64,000 nt of DNA, taken from NCBI RefSeq assembly GCF_003046185.1, contig NZ_PZZL01000010.1, forward strand, positions 62,001-126,000, read 5' to 3'. How positions within the stretch are numbered: the first letter of the stretch is position 1; each line of letters starts with the position of its first letter. Shown here one piece after another: positions 9,717-18,637 of the stretch. The notes beneath the pieces were generated by a model. It saw nothing but the letters and a program-made list of their open reading frames with translations. It ran no database searches and had not been told where the DNA came from. A program made the translations under genes and the position numbers. The stretch comes from Phreatobacter oligotrophus. Its GTDB lineage: Bacteria > Pseudomonadota > Alphaproteobacteria > Rhizobiales > Phreatobacteraceae.

Positions 9717-10868
9717 TCAGCGTTGGACGGCCGCGACCGGGGCGACCCGGTCACCGTTGCGGACGAAGCTCCCGGAGACGGCGACGACCTGCTCGCCCTC
9801 CTTCAGACCCTCGCGAACCTCCACCCGGCCCTGCGAGCGCAGGCCGATGACGACCTCGCGCGTCTCGACAAGGCCGTCCTTGACCACCTGAACCGTCGTC
9901 CTCTGGCCGAACATCACGGCCGAGAGCGGCACGGTGACGCCCGAGGAGCGGGCGACCTCGACGGTGGCGCGGCCAAAGGCGCCGAGCGGCGGCCGGTCGG
10001 TGCCGGTCAGGGTGACACGGACGCGGCCGAGACGGTTGCTGCGGTTCACCTCCGGAGCGACGAGGCGGACGCGGCCGGGCAGCGGCGCGGCATAGCCGGC
10101 CGCGTCGATCTCGGCGGGCTGGCCGGGGCGCATGCGCGCGAGCGTCGTCTCGGGCACGTCGGCCTCCAGCTCGACCTGGCTCTCGGCGATGATGCGGAAG
10201 AGCGGATCGCCTGCGGCGGGAGCCAGCGCGCCGAGGCGGGCCGTGCGGCGCGAAACCGTGCCGCCGACCTTCGCCTTGATCTCGGTGCGGGCGATCCTCA
10301 GCTCGATGTCGCGGCGCTGGGCGCGGGCGAGAACGAGGTCGGCCTCGGCAAGGGCGAGGGCATTGGTCGCCGACTCCACGCGGGCCCCGGCGGTGCGGGC
10401 CGCGGTGGTGCGCTGGTCGAGCACGTCATTGGTGGCGGAGCCGGTGCGCTGGAGCTGCTGGGTGCGCTCGAGCTGCTGCTCAGCGAGGGTGCGGGAAGCG
10501 GTCGCCTCGGCGATCTGCGACTTCGCCTGGGCCACGGCAGCCGCGGCGCGGGAGATCTGCGCGGCATTCTGGGCCAGTTGCACGTCCAGCATCTCGCGGT
10601 TGAGGCGGGCGAGGACCTGGCCGGCGGCGACCCGGTCGCCCTCCTCGGCGAGGATCTCGACCACCGTGAGGCCGTCGACCTCGGGGGCGACGAGGATCTC
10701 CTCGCGCGCCACGAAGGAGCCGCTGGCGACAACGGTCTCGCGCAGTTCCTGGCGGGTGGCGGTCGCCACCGTCACCGAGGGCGCAGCGGTCTGCGCAGCG
10801 GCGGTGCCTGCGAGCGCGACCAGAACCGCAGCGATGGGCAGCGTCAGGCGGGTCGGGGTGAAGATCAT
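9717..10868 (-). CDS. RND efflux periplasmic adaptor (membrane fusion protein)
   Basis: 383 residues. An N-terminal Sec signal (MIFTPTRLTLPIAAVLVALA, cleavage after AAAQ near residue 26) is followed by a lipoyl-like half (EEGDRVAAGQVLARLNREML), a long alpha-helical hairpin rich in Ala and Gln (about residues 95-185), the second lipoyl half (IKAKVGGTVSRRTARLGALA) and beta-barrel domains. It bridges the permease to an outer-membrane channel. Its ATG overlaps the TetR stop codon (ATGA), so expression is translationally coupled to the repressor gene. Confidence 0.92.
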   Translation of the reverse strand: MIFTPTRLTLPIAAVLVALAGTAAAQTAAPSVTVATATRQELRETVVASGSFVAREEILVAPEVDGLTVVEILAEEGDRVAAGQVLARLNREMLDVQLAQNAAQISRAAAAVAQAKSQIAEATASRTLAEQQLERTQQLQRTGSATNDVLDQRTTAARTAGARVESATNALALAEADLVLARAQRRDIELRIARTEIKAKVGGTVSRRTARLGALAPAAGDPLFRIIAESQVELEADVPETTLARMRPGQPAEIDAAGYAAPLPGRVRLVAPEVNRSNRLGRVRVTLTGTDRPPLGAFGRATVEVARSSGVTVPLSAVMFGQRTTVQVVKDGLVETREVVIGLRSQGRVEVREGLKEGEQVVAVSGSFVRNGDRVAPVAAVQR

Positions 10869-11491
10869 GGGGCGAAGGCCTTAGCGGAAGTGGGCGCGGT
10901 GGATGGCAGCAGCATGTCGCGCAGGACGTCGAACATCAGCGCCACGTGGGGGCGTGGATCGAAGGAGGGATCGCGGGCCCGGCGCAGCATCAGGCCGTCG
11001 CCGAAGGTGATGAGGAACTGCACGGCGCGCTCCAGGTCAGCCTCGGGGGCGGTCTGGCCCCGGTCGCGCGCCACCGTGAGAGCGAAGCGGATGTTCTCCG
11101 CGATGAACGCGTCGATCCTCCTACGCAGGGCGCCGATCTGCGGATTGCGCGACACCTCCGACATGATCTCGACCCAGAGCATGCAGCTCTCGCGCGGTTC
11201 CTCGACCATGTGATGACGCGCCAGGACCTCGAAGGCTCCCCAGATGTCCGTCGTATGCGACAGGGCCGCGAAACCCTGGCCGATCTCGTCGAAGTCGCGC
11301 TCGCACAGGCCCTCGATCATCGCTTCCTTGGAGGGGAAGTAGCGGTAGAGGTTGCCCGGGCTCATGCCCGCCTCGGCGCAAATCTCGGCCATGGAGGCGC
11401 CGTGGAATCCGGAGCGTACGAAGCAGCGCTCGGCGGCGTCGAGGATCGCGACCTTGCGGTCGGTGCGCTGGGTCTCGGCAATGCGGGGCAT
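10865..11491 (-). CDS. TetR/AcrR-family repressor of the RND operon
   Basis: 208 residues. The N-terminal helix-turn-helix spans residues 10-58 (RKVAILDAAERCFVRSGFHG, then MAEICAEAGMSPGNLYRYFP), and the variable C-terminal ligand domain follows. It is the first gene of the regulator-adaptor-pump operon, overlapping the adaptor by four bases. A 14-base perfect dyad 60 bases upstream of the start is the probable operator, implying autorepression released by pump substrates. Confidence 0.92.
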   Translation of the reverse strand: MPRIAETQRTDRKVAILDAAERCFVRSGFHGASMAEICAEAGMSPGNLYRYFPSKEAMIEGLCERDFDEIGQGFAALSHTTDIWGAFEVLARHHMVEEPRESCMLWVEIMSEVSRNPQIGALRRRIDAFIAENIRFALTVARDRGQTAPEADLERAVQFLITFGDGLMLRRARDPSFDPRPHVALMFDVLRDMLLPSTAPTSAKAFAP

Positions 11492-11551
11492 GGGGCTCCT
11501 TCAGTGTGCGCAGCCTTACGATGAGACAGGAGACGACGCAATTGAAAAGAG

Positions 11552-11565
11552 AATGAACATTCATT
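11552..11565. promoter_or_regulatory. TetR-type operator
   Basis: AATGAA-CA-TTCATT is a perfect 14-base inverted repeat in an A/T-rich island 60 bases upstream of the TetR start. AATGAA/TTCATT half-sites separated by two bases are typical for AcrR-like repressors of efflux pumps. It is the only such dyad seen in the 250-base gap between the tetR and comEA-like genes. Confidence 0.65.
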
Positions 11566-11741
11566 TTCGACTGCGGCTCGCCGTCGCACCCCCCTCCTCT
11601 GTTGTCTGCCGTTCAGCGATCCGCCACCCCGCGAGCAGAAACCGGTCTTTTCAGCGACAAGAACCAGTGGTGTTCTGATCTCACCAGCCGATCAGGTGGT
11701 TCGCTCAAGCGGGCCCGTCGGCTGCACCGGAAGGACACGCC

Positions 11742-12107
11742 ATGCTGAAGACCCTGATGCTCGCCGCCGCCCTCGGCATCGCCGGCACCGCCGCGATGGC
11801 CCAGACCGCCACCCAGCCCTCGACGACACCGGCCACCCGTCCGGCACCGACCGCCCCGGCGACCGCGGCTCCGGCCCCGGCGGCCACGCCCGCGCCCGCG
11901 GCGACGACCCCGGCCGTCCAGCTCATCGACATCAATTCGGCGACGGAAGCCGAGCTGCGGGTCCTTCCGGGCATCGGCGAGGCGCGCGCCAAGGCGATCA
12001 TCGCCGGCCGCCCCTATCGCGGCAAGGACGAGCTCGTGCGCAAGAACATCATCCCGCAGGGCGTCTATGACGGCATCCAGGCGCGGATCGTGGCCCGCCA
12101 GCGCTGA
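11742..12107 (+). CDS. ComEA-like secreted helix-hairpin-helix protein
   Basis: 121 residues in three parts. A Sec signal peptide (MLKTLMLAAALGIAGTAAMA, cleavage before QTATQ) is followed by a Thr/Pro/Ala-rich linker of about 40 residues and a C-terminal double helix-hairpin-helix domain (residues 63-121) with VQLIDINSATEAELRVLPGI and GEARAKAIIAGRPY. ComEA proteins bind double-stranded DNA in the periplasm during natural uptake. No other competence gene is in the window, and short exported HhH proteins of unknown role are widespread in alphaproteobacteria, so the DNA-binding function is inferred from the fold only. A strong terminator follows 21 bases after the stop. Confidence 0.8.
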   Translation: MLKTLMLAAALGIAGTAAMAQTATQPSTTPATRPAPTAPATAAPAPAATPAPAATTPAVQLIDINSATEAELRVLPGIGEARAKAIIAGRPYRGKDELVRKNIIPQGVYDGIQARIVARQR

Positions 12108-12128
12108 GGTCTCACGCCTCGCTCTTCG

Positions 12129-12158
12129 CCCTCCCCGCTCCGGCGGGGAGGGTTTTTT
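12129..12158 (+). terminator. Intrinsic terminator after the comEA-like gene
   Basis: Perfect ten-base stem CCCTCCCCGC (12129-12138) and GCGGGGAGGG (12143-12152), loop TCCG, followed directly by TTTTTT. Confidence 0.9.
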
Positions 12159-12185
12159 GTTGGGGGTCGGCGTTCAGTCTCGATG

Positions 12186-12331
12186 CCCCACCCTTACCCT
12201 CCCCTCTGCCGAGGGGAGGGGGACTTCGACGTCCCGCCCGATCGAAGCGGCTGGGCCTGGCGCGACCGTCACCCACCCCGCGCAACGCGGTGGTCCCCCT
12301 CCCCTCGGCAGAGGGGAGGGTAAGGGTGGGG
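12186..12331. repeat. Paired inverted repeat, CCCCACCCTTACCC variant
   Basis: A 37-base segment at 12186-12222 (CCCCACCCTTACCCTCCCCT to GGGGAGGGGG) has its exact reverse complement at 12295-12331, with a 72-base spacer. Each arm also contains a small internal hairpin (CCCCTCTGCCGAGGGG). Architecture and spacer length match the elements at 20853-21004 and 48397-48547, and the spacer shares GGGCCTGGC with the former. It lies between convergent genes. Confidence 0.85.
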
Positions 12332-12354
12332 CATTCCTGGTCCCTAATACGCCT

Positions 12355-13518
12355 CTAGCGGCTGCACTCGCGGATGAGGCCGGCGATGAAGGCGTCGCAG
12401 CGCGCGAGTTCGGCCACTTCAATCCACTCGTCCGGCTGGTGCGCCTGGGCGATGTCGCCGGGACCGCAGATGACGGTGGAGATGCCGGCGGTCTGGAACA
12501 GGCCGGCTTCCGCCCCATAGGGCACGACCTGGATACCGTTGTCGCCGGTGAGGCGGCGGGCGATGCGCTCGGCCTCGCCGTCTTCCTCGCGCACCAGCGG
12601 CTGCCCACCGACCCGCCAGGTGATCCTCACGCCCGCATCCGGATGCACGGCCTTCATGGCCGGCTCGATCTCGCGGCGGACGAAATCCTCGTACTCCCGC
12701 ACATAGCGCTCGCCATCATCGCCGGGGACGACACGGATGCCGGTGACGAAATGGGCATCGAGCGCGGTGATGTTGTGCGCCGTTCCGCCCTGGATCGTGC
12801 CGACATGCAGCATGGTCCAGCCCGGATCGAAATAGGGCACACCGCCATTCGCCTCGGCTTCGGCCTTGTTCCGCAGGTCCCGGTCCTCCATCCAGCTGAC
12901 GAGGCGGGCGGCGACGAAGACGGCGGAGACGCCGTTGTAGCGCTGCGAGGAATGGACCTCGTGGCCGCGCACATGGGTGTCGATCCGCATATAGCCCTTG
13001 TGGCCGGTGACCACCTTCATGCGGCTGGGCTCGCCGACGATGCAGGCGGAGGGACGCGTCCAGTCCTGGCCGAGCCGCGCGATGAGGGCGCGGGCGCCGT
13101 CCATGCGGATCTCCTCATCCGCGGTGAGGCAGATGTGGATGGGGCGCTTGAGGTCGGCGGCGACCATGGCCGGCACGGCGGCGAGCACGCAGGCGTCGAA
13201 GCCCTTCATGTCACAGGCGCCGCGGCCGTAGAGCTTGTCGCCCTTGGCCGTGAGGGTGAAGGGGTCGGTGGTCCAGGGCTGGCCCTCGACCGGCACGACG
13301 TCGAGATGGCCGGAGAGCACGATGCCGCCGTCCACCTTCGGGCCGATCGTCGCCCAGATATTGGCGTTGCGGCCGTCCGGCATCGGCACGATCTCGCACG
13401 CGACGCCATGGCCCGCGAGATAGTCGCGGATGTAGTCCACGAGATCGAGATTGCTGGCGTCGGAAACCGAGGGGAAGCCGACAAGGCGCTCGAGGAGCTG
13501 GATGCTGGAGAGGGTCAT
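12355..13518 (-). CDS. argE: Acetylornithine deacetylase
   Basis: 387 residues from the ATG at 13518 (MTLSSIQLLERLVGFPSVSD); upstream in-frame codons lack family similarity. ArgE hydrolyses N2-acetylornithine to ornithine and acetate in the cytosol, using two metal ions. M20A landmarks are SGHLDVVPVEGQPW, the bridging aspartate in GRGACDMKGFDAC, the catalytic glutamate pair in LTADEEIRMDGA, and HSSQRYNGVSAV in the dimerisation domain. argG is also in the window, about 35 kb away. The gene is convergent with the comEA-like gene and 115 bases divergent from the first M20D paralogue. Confidence 0.88.
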   Translation of the reverse strand: MTLSSIQLLERLVGFPSVSDASNLDLVDYIRDYLAGHGVACEIVPMPDGRNANIWATIGPKVDGGIVLSGHLDVVPVEGQPWTTDPFTLTAKGDKLYGRGACDMKGFDACVLAAVPAMVAADLKRPIHICLTADEEIRMDGARALIARLGQDWTRPSACIVGEPSRMKVVTGHKGYMRIDTHVRGHEVHSSQRYNGVSAVFVAARLVSWMEDRDLRNKAEAEANGGVPYFDPGWTMLHVGTIQGGTAHNITALDAHFVTGIRVVPGDDGERYVREYEDFVRREIEPAMKAVHPDAGVRITWRVGGQPLVREEDGEAERIARRLTGDNGIQVVPYGAEAGLFQTAGISTVICGPGDIAQAHQPDEWIEVAELARCDAFIAGLIRECSR

Positions 13519-13633
13519 CTGCCGAAGGAGCCGATGGCAGCCATGCACGTCAAGGGGAGGCCATCGCATGGCAGCCTGTTGACCGGCCCGGCCCACTCCG
13601 GTTCTGTTGCCCTTTCTCCCTCGGGACACATCC

Positions 13634-14800
13634 ATGCCTATCGTCAATCGCATCGCCGGCCTTCACGAGGAGGCCACGGCGTGGCGTCGTGATTTCCATC
13701 AGCATCCCGAATTGCAGTTCGACCTGCCGCGCACCTCCGCCATCGTCGCCGACAGGCTGCGCGAATTCGGCTGCGATGAGGTGGTGACCGGGATCGGCCG
13801 CACCGGCGTCGTCGGCGTCATCCGCGGCAAGAGCACCGGGTCTGGCCGGGTGGTCGGCCTGCGCTCCGACATGGACGCGCTGCCGCTGACCGAGATCACC
13901 GGCGCGCCCTGGGCCTCGACCGTTCCGGGCAAGATGCACGCCTGCGGCCATGACGGGCACATGGCCATGCTGCTCGGGGCGGGCAAGTATCTCGCCGAGA
14001 CGCGCAACTTCGACGGCACCGCCATCCTCATCTTCCAGCCGGCGGAAGAGGGCGGCGGCGGCGCCCGCGCAATGGTCGCCGACGGGCTGATGGACCGCTT
14101 CGGCGTCCAGGAGGTCTATGGGATGCACAATGCGGTTGGCCGCCCTGTCGGGACCTTCGCCATGCGCGCGGGCCCACGCAGCGCCGCTGCCGATCTGATC
14201 GCTATTCGCGTCGAAGGGAAGGGAGGCCATGCCGCAAAACCCCACCTCGCAGTCGATACGATCCTTGTCGCCTCGCATATCGTGGTGGCCATCCAGTCGG
14301 TGGCCTCGCGCAATGTCGACCCCCTCGGACAGGCGGTGATCTCGATCTGCGCCTTCAACGCCGGCTTCACCAACAATGTTATCCCGCAGACGGCCGAACT
14401 GAGGGGTACGGTGCGCACCTTTGATCCGGCCATCCAGGACATGATCGAGCGACGCCTCAAGGAGATCGCCGAAGGCACCGCAGCGCTTTTCGGCGCCAAA
14501 GCAGAGTTGACCTACACCCGCGGCTGCCCGGCGGTCGTGAACCATCCGGCCGAGACCGACTATGCCATCGCGGCCGCAGCCTCCGTCGTCGGCGAGTCCA
14601 ACATCGCCACCGACTTTCCCCCGTCTATGGGTAGCGAGGACTTTTCCTTCATGCTGAACGCCCGTCCAGGCTGCATGGTCTCGATCGGACAGGGGGACGG
14701 CCAATACGTCCACCACCCCGCCTATGACTTCAACGACGAGATCCTGCCCATCGGCATGAGCTACTGGGCGCGTCTGGTCGAAACCCGCATGCCCGCCTGA
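13634..14800 (+). CDS. M20D amidohydrolase (hippurate hydrolase-like), tandem copy 1
   Basis: 388 residues from MPIVNRIAGL, the start shared by all five copies. M20D enzymes (hippurate hydrolase, IAA-amino-acid hydrolase, N-acyl-amino-acid deacylases) cleave an acyl-amino-acid amide bond in the cytosol. Metal ligands are visible as C104 and H106 in GKMHACGHDGHM, E138/E139 in IFQPAEEGG, H165 in VYGMHNA and the C-terminal HHPAYDFND. The small dimerisation domain carries KGGHAAKPHLAVDT. The exact acyl group and amino acid are unknown. The next copy begins 14 bases downstream. Confidence 0.9.
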   Translation: MPIVNRIAGLHEEATAWRRDFHQHPELQFDLPRTSAIVADRLREFGCDEVVTGIGRTGVVGVIRGKSTGSGRVVGLRSDMDALPLTEITGAPWASTVPGKMHACGHDGHMAMLLGAGKYLAETRNFDGTAILIFQPAEEGGGGARAMVADGLMDRFGVQEVYGMHNAVGRPVGTFAMRAGPRSAAADLIAIRVEGKGGHAAKPHLAVDTILVASHIVVAIQSVASRNVDPLGQAVISICAFNAGFTNNVIPQTAELRGTVRTFDPAIQDMIERRLKEIAEGTAALFGAKAELTYTRGCPAVVNHPAETDYAIAAAASVVGESNIATDFPPSMGSEDFSFMLNARPGCMVSIGQGDGQYVHHPAYDFNDEILPIGMSYWARLVETRMPA

Positions 14801-14814
14801 GGCCTCGGACCATC

Positions 14815-15978
14815 GTGCCCATCATCAACCGCATCGCCGCGTTGCACGAGGAGGTCACCGCCTGGCGGCGGGACTTCCATCGGCATCCCGAGCTCGGTTT
14901 CGACCTGCCGCGGACGGCCTCGGTGGTGGCCGATAAGCTCCGGGCCTTCGGTTGCGACGACGTCGTGACGGGGATCGGCCGCAGCGGCGTCGTGGGCATC
15001 ATCCGTGGCCGCTCCGACCGGTCCGGACGTGTGATCGGCCTGCGGAGCGACATGGATGCCCTGCCCATCCACGAGACCAGCGGCGCCGCCCACGCCTCCA
15101 CCGTTCCCGGGCGCATGCACGCCTGCGGGCATGACGGGCACATGGCCATGCTGCTTGGCGCGGGGCAGTATCTCGCGGAGACGCGCAATTTCGATGGCAC
15201 GGTCGCGCTGATCTTCCAGCCGGACGAGGAGGGTGGCCACGGCGCACGGGCGATGGTCGCCGACGGCCTGATGGAGCGGTTCGGCGTGCAGGAGGTCTAC
15301 GGCATGCACAACAGCCAGGACCCCGTCGGTTCGATCCAGGTGATCACCGGGGCCGCAAGCGCCGCCGTCGACTGGATCGATATCCGCATCGAGGGCAAGG
15401 GCGGCCATGCCGCGAAGCCCCACATCGCCGTCGACACGCTGCTTGTCGCCGCCCAGACGGTGATCGCCGTGCAATCGATCGCCTCGCGTTCGATCGACCC
15501 GCTCGCCGCCGTCGTCGTGTCGCTCTGCTCGGTCGAAACGGGAGCGGCGAACAACGTGATCCCCCATGCGGCAGTCCTGAAGGGGACGGTCAGGACCCTC
15601 TCCCGGGCGGTGCAGGACCAGGTCGAGGCGCGGCTGAACGCGGTGGTGTCGGGCACGGCCGCAGCCTATGGCGCGACCGCGACAGTCGCCTACGAGCGGG
15701 CCTGTCCGAGCGTCCTCAACACCGCGGCCGAAAGCGCCGCCGCGGCCCTCGCGGCAGCCTCGGTGGTCGGTGAACCGGGGGTCTGGCGGGACGTGCCGCC
15801 GCCAATGGGGGGCGAGGATTTCGCCTTCATGCTGGAGGAGCGCCCGGGCTGCATGGTCGGCATCGGCCAGGGTGGGGAATTTGGCCTTCATCATCCCTCA
15901 TACGACTTCAATGACGAGATCCTGCCCATCGGCATGAGCTATTGGGCAAGGCTCGTCGAAACCCGCATGCCCGCCTGA
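14815..15978 (+). CDS. M20D amidohydrolase, tandem copy 2 (divergent)
   Basis: 387 residues with a GTG start, chosen because MPIINRIAALHEEVTAWRRD aligns with the other copies. The metal ligands are kept (HACGHDGHM, EEGGHG, YGMHN, HHPSYDFND). It differs from its neighbours near the active site: QPDEEGGHG replaces QPAEEGGGG, and NSQDPVGSIQVITGAASAAV replaces the NAxGxPVG...AGP segment, one residue shorter. It also carries ALEG-free Ala-rich stretches such as ESAAAALAAASVV. These changes lie around the substrate pocket and suggest a different acyl or amino-acid preference. It is in one run with copies 1 and 3. Confidence 0.88.
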   Translation: MPIINRIAALHEEVTAWRRDFHRHPELGFDLPRTASVVADKLRAFGCDDVVTGIGRSGVVGIIRGRSDRSGRVIGLRSDMDALPIHETSGAAHASTVPGRMHACGHDGHMAMLLGAGQYLAETRNFDGTVALIFQPDEEGGHGARAMVADGLMERFGVQEVYGMHNSQDPVGSIQVITGAASAAVDWIDIRIEGKGGHAAKPHIAVDTLLVAAQTVIAVQSIASRSIDPLAAVVVSLCSVETGAANNVIPHAAVLKGTVRTLSRAVQDQVEARLNAVVSGTAAAYGATATVAYERACPSVLNTAAESAAAALAAASVVGEPGVWRDVPPPMGGEDFAFMLEERPGCMVGIGQGGEFGLHHPSYDFNDEILPIGMSYWARLVETRMPA

Positions 15979-16005
15979 GCGGCACCCTCGATCCGGAGAC
16001 AGATC

Positions 16006-17172
16006 ATGCCCATCAACAATCGCATCGCCTCCCTCCATGACGAGGTCACCGCCTGGCGCCGCGACCTGCACGAGAACCCTGAGCTGATGTTCGACGTGCA
16101 CCGCACCGCCGGCATCGTCGCCGACAAGCTCAAGGAATTCGGCTGCGACGAGGTGGTCGGCGGCATCGGCAAGACCGGCGTCGTCGGCATCATCAAGGGC
16201 CGCAACACCGGCTCGGGCAAGGTGATCGGCCTGCGCGCCGACATGGACGCGCTGCCGCTGACCGAGATTACCGGCCTGCCGCACGCCTCCAAGGTGCCGG
16301 GGAAGATGCATGCCTGCGGCCATGACGGCCACACCGCCATGCTGCTGGGCGCTGCCAAGTACCTCGCCGAGACGCGCAATTTCGACGGCACGGTCGCGGT
16401 CATCTTCCAGCCGGCCGAGGAGGGCGGCGGCGGCGGCCGCGAGATGGTCAATGACGGCATGATGGACCGCTTCGGCATCCAGGAGGTCTATGGCATGCAC
16501 AACGCGCCGGGCCTGCCGGTGGGCAAGTTCGCGCTGCGCGCCGGCCCGCTGATGGCGGCCGCCGACCGCATCCAGATCGACGTCGAGGGCAAGGGCGGCC
16601 ATGCCGCCAAGCCCCATCTCGCCGTCGACACGATCCTGATCGCCTCGCAGATCGTCACCAACGTCCAGTCGATCGTCTCGCGCAACGTCGACCCGCTCGG
16701 CAACGCGGTCGTCTCCATCTGCGCCTTCAATGCCGGCTTCACCGACAATGTCATCCCGCAGACGGCGACGCTGCTCGGCACGGTGCGCACGCTGACCCCC
16801 GAGATGCGCGACCTCGTCGAGAAGCGCCTGCACCAGATCGTCGAGGGCACCGCGGCCATGTATGGCGGCACGGCCAAGCTCACCTATTTCCGCGACTATC
16901 CGGTGACCCGGAACCATGCCGACAACGCCATCTTCGCCGGTGACGCGGCGGCCTCCGTGGTCGGCGAGGATGGCGTCAACCGCGACACCGTCCCGGTCAT
17001 GGGCGGCGAGGATTTCTCCTTCATGCTGGAGGCCCGTCCCGGCGCCTTCATCTTCATCGGCCAGGGCGACACGGCCTCGGTCCACCACCCGGCCTATGAC
17101 TTCAACGACGAGATCATCCCCATCGGCATGAGCTACTGGGCGAAGCTCGTCGAGAGCCGCCTTGCCGCCTGA
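16006..17172 (+). CDS. M20D amidohydrolase, tandem copy 3
   Basis: 388 residues, preceded by a GGAG-type ribosome site 10 bases before ATG. All M20D metal ligands are present (KMHACGHDGHT, PAEEGGGG, YGMHNAPG, VHHPAYDFND). Compared with copy 4 the central segment GLPHASKVPGKMHACGHDGH through LAETRNFDGTVAVIFQPAEE is identical at protein level, marking copies 3 and 4 as the closest pair. Function is presumed to be N-acyl-amino-acid amide hydrolysis. Spacing is 27 bases from copy 2 and 59 bases to copy 4. Confidence 0.9.
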   Translation: MPINNRIASLHDEVTAWRRDLHENPELMFDVHRTAGIVADKLKEFGCDEVVGGIGKTGVVGIIKGRNTGSGKVIGLRADMDALPLTEITGLPHASKVPGKMHACGHDGHTAMLLGAAKYLAETRNFDGTVAVIFQPAEEGGGGGREMVNDGMMDRFGIQEVYGMHNAPGLPVGKFALRAGPLMAAADRIQIDVEGKGGHAAKPHLAVDTILIASQIVTNVQSIVSRNVDPLGNAVVSICAFNAGFTDNVIPQTATLLGTVRTLTPEMRDLVEKRLHQIVEGTAAMYGGTAKLTYFRDYPVTRNHADNAIFAGDAAASVVGEDGVNRDTVPVMGGEDFSFMLEARPGAFIFIGQGDTASVHHPAYDFNDEIIPIGMSYWAKLVESRLAA

Positions 17173-17231
17173 CGCCTGATCCGGCGCGGCGGTGCCGTGC
17201 CGGTCGCCCTCCCTTCCGCAGGACCACGCCC

Positions 17232-18398
17232 ATGCCCATCGTCAACCGCATTGCCGCCCTCCACGAGGAGGTCACCGCCTGGCGCCGCGACATCCACGAA
17301 TATCCGGAGCTGCAGTTCGACGTGCACCGCACCGCCGGCATCGTCGCCGACAAGCTGCGCGAGTTCGGCTGCGACGAGGTGGTGACCGGCATCGGCCGCA
17401 CCGGCGTGGTCGGCATCATCCGCGGCAAGGCCCATGGCTCCGGCAAGGTGGTGGGCCTGCGCGCCGACATGGACGCGCTGCCGCTGACCGAGATCACCGG
17501 CCTGCCGCATGCCTCCAAGGTGCCGGGGAAGATGCACGCCTGCGGCCATGACGGCCACACCGCCATGCTGCTCGGCGCTGCCAAATACCTCGCCGAGACC
17601 CGCAATTTCGACGGCACGGTCGCGGTCATCTTCCAGCCGGCGGAAGAGGGCGAGAAGGGCGGCGAGGCCATGGTGCTCGACGGCATGATGGAGCGCTTCG
17701 GCATCCAGGAGGTCTATGGCATGCACAATGCGCCGGGCCTTCCCGTCGGCCAGTTCGCCATCCGCCCCGGCCCGATGCTGGCGGCGGTGGACAATTTCCG
17801 CATCCATGTGGAGGGCAAGGGCGGCCACGCGGCGCGGCCGCACCAGTCCATCGACACCATCCTCGTCGCCTCCCACATCGTGGTGGCGGTGCAGTCGATC
17901 GTCGCCCGCAACATCGACCCGCTGAAGAGCGCCGTCATCTCCATCTGCGCCTTCAATGCCGGCTTCACCAACAATGTCATCCCGCAGACCGCCGAGCTGC
18001 GCGGCACGGTGCGCACCCATGACGGCGAGGTGCGGGACTTCATCGAGAGGCGGCTGAAAGAGGTCGCCGAGACGACTGCTGCCGTCTTCGGCGCCACGGC
18101 CACGGTGGAGCATGTGCGGGTCGTGCCGGCCACCGTCAACGATCCCGCCCATACGCCGCATGCGGTCGCCGCGGCGGCCGCCGTGGTGGGCGAGAAGGCG
18201 GTGAACGACGACGCGCCGCAGATCATGGGCGGCGAGGATTTCTCCTACATGCTGCAGGCCCGCCCCGGCGCCTTCATCATGATCGGCCAGGGCGACACGG
18301 CCTCGGTCCACCACCCGGCTTACGACTTCAACGACGAGATCATCCCGCTGGGCATGAGCTACTGGGCGAAGCTGGTCGAGAGCCGCATGCCGGCGTGA
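17232..18398 (+). CDS. M20D amidohydrolase, tandem copy 4
   Basis: 388 residues, with ATG following an AGGA site. It keeps the catalytic set (KMHACGHDGHT, QPAEEGEKGG, YGMHNAPG, VHHPAYDFND). It differs from copy 3 mainly in the acidic loop after the glutamate pair (GEKGGEAM instead of GGGGREM) and in the dimerisation-domain segment KGGHAARPHQSIDTI. Downstream there are 239 bases containing the ACCTCTCCCC repeat pair before copy 5, the only large break in the array. Confidence 0.9.
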   Translation: MPIVNRIAALHEEVTAWRRDIHEYPELQFDVHRTAGIVADKLREFGCDEVVTGIGRTGVVGIIRGKAHGSGKVVGLRADMDALPLTEITGLPHASKVPGKMHACGHDGHTAMLLGAAKYLAETRNFDGTVAVIFQPAEEGEKGGEAMVLDGMMERFGIQEVYGMHNAPGLPVGQFAIRPGPMLAAVDNFRIHVEGKGGHAARPHQSIDTILVASHIVVAVQSIVARNIDPLKSAVISICAFNAGFTNNVIPQTAELRGTVRTHDGEVRDFIERRLKEVAETTAAVFGATATVEHVRVVPATVNDPAHTPHAVAAAAAVVGEKAVNDDAPQIMGGEDFSYMLQARPGAFIMIGQGDTASVHHPAYDFNDEIIPLGMSYWAKLVESRMPA

Positions 18399-18415
18399 GG
18401 GGGCGGCTGACGCTC

Positions 18416-18539
18416 ACCTCTCCCCGGCGGGGAGAGGTCGGCCGAAGGCCGGGCGAGGGGGCCAAGCGCTGGCCGTGTTTCGCTCTCCTCCTCACCCGCC
18501 TCGCTCTCGCTCGTCGACCTCTCCCCGCCGGGGAGAGGT
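18416..18539. repeat. Paired palindromic repeat, ACCTCTCCCC type (copy 2)
   Basis: ACCTCTCCCC-GGC-GGGGAGAGGT (18416-18438) and ACCTCTCCCC-GCC-GGGGAGAGGT (18517-18539) repeat the arms and orientation seen at 1242-1366, with a 78-base spacer. Unlike most of the other elements it lies between two genes of the same direction, within the amidohydrolase array, and could attenuate transcription before copy 5. No coding sequence is recognisable in the 239-base gap. Confidence 0.85.
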
Positions 18540-18637
18540 GAATGCGCCACGCATCCCCGCCTCCCACCTTCCCCCTCGCCTCGGCGCTCCTGCCGCGCTA
18601 GCCTCCCGCCTTCGCATCGCCGTTCCGGAGCCTTTCC

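Noticed and set aside
6610-9891. A 1093-codon plus-strand open frame antisense to the RND permease
   Set aside because: It mirrors the permease codon pattern in high-GC sequence, is rich in His, Asp, Arg and Gly, has no domain and no ribosome site; the minus-strand RND protein has all family motifs.
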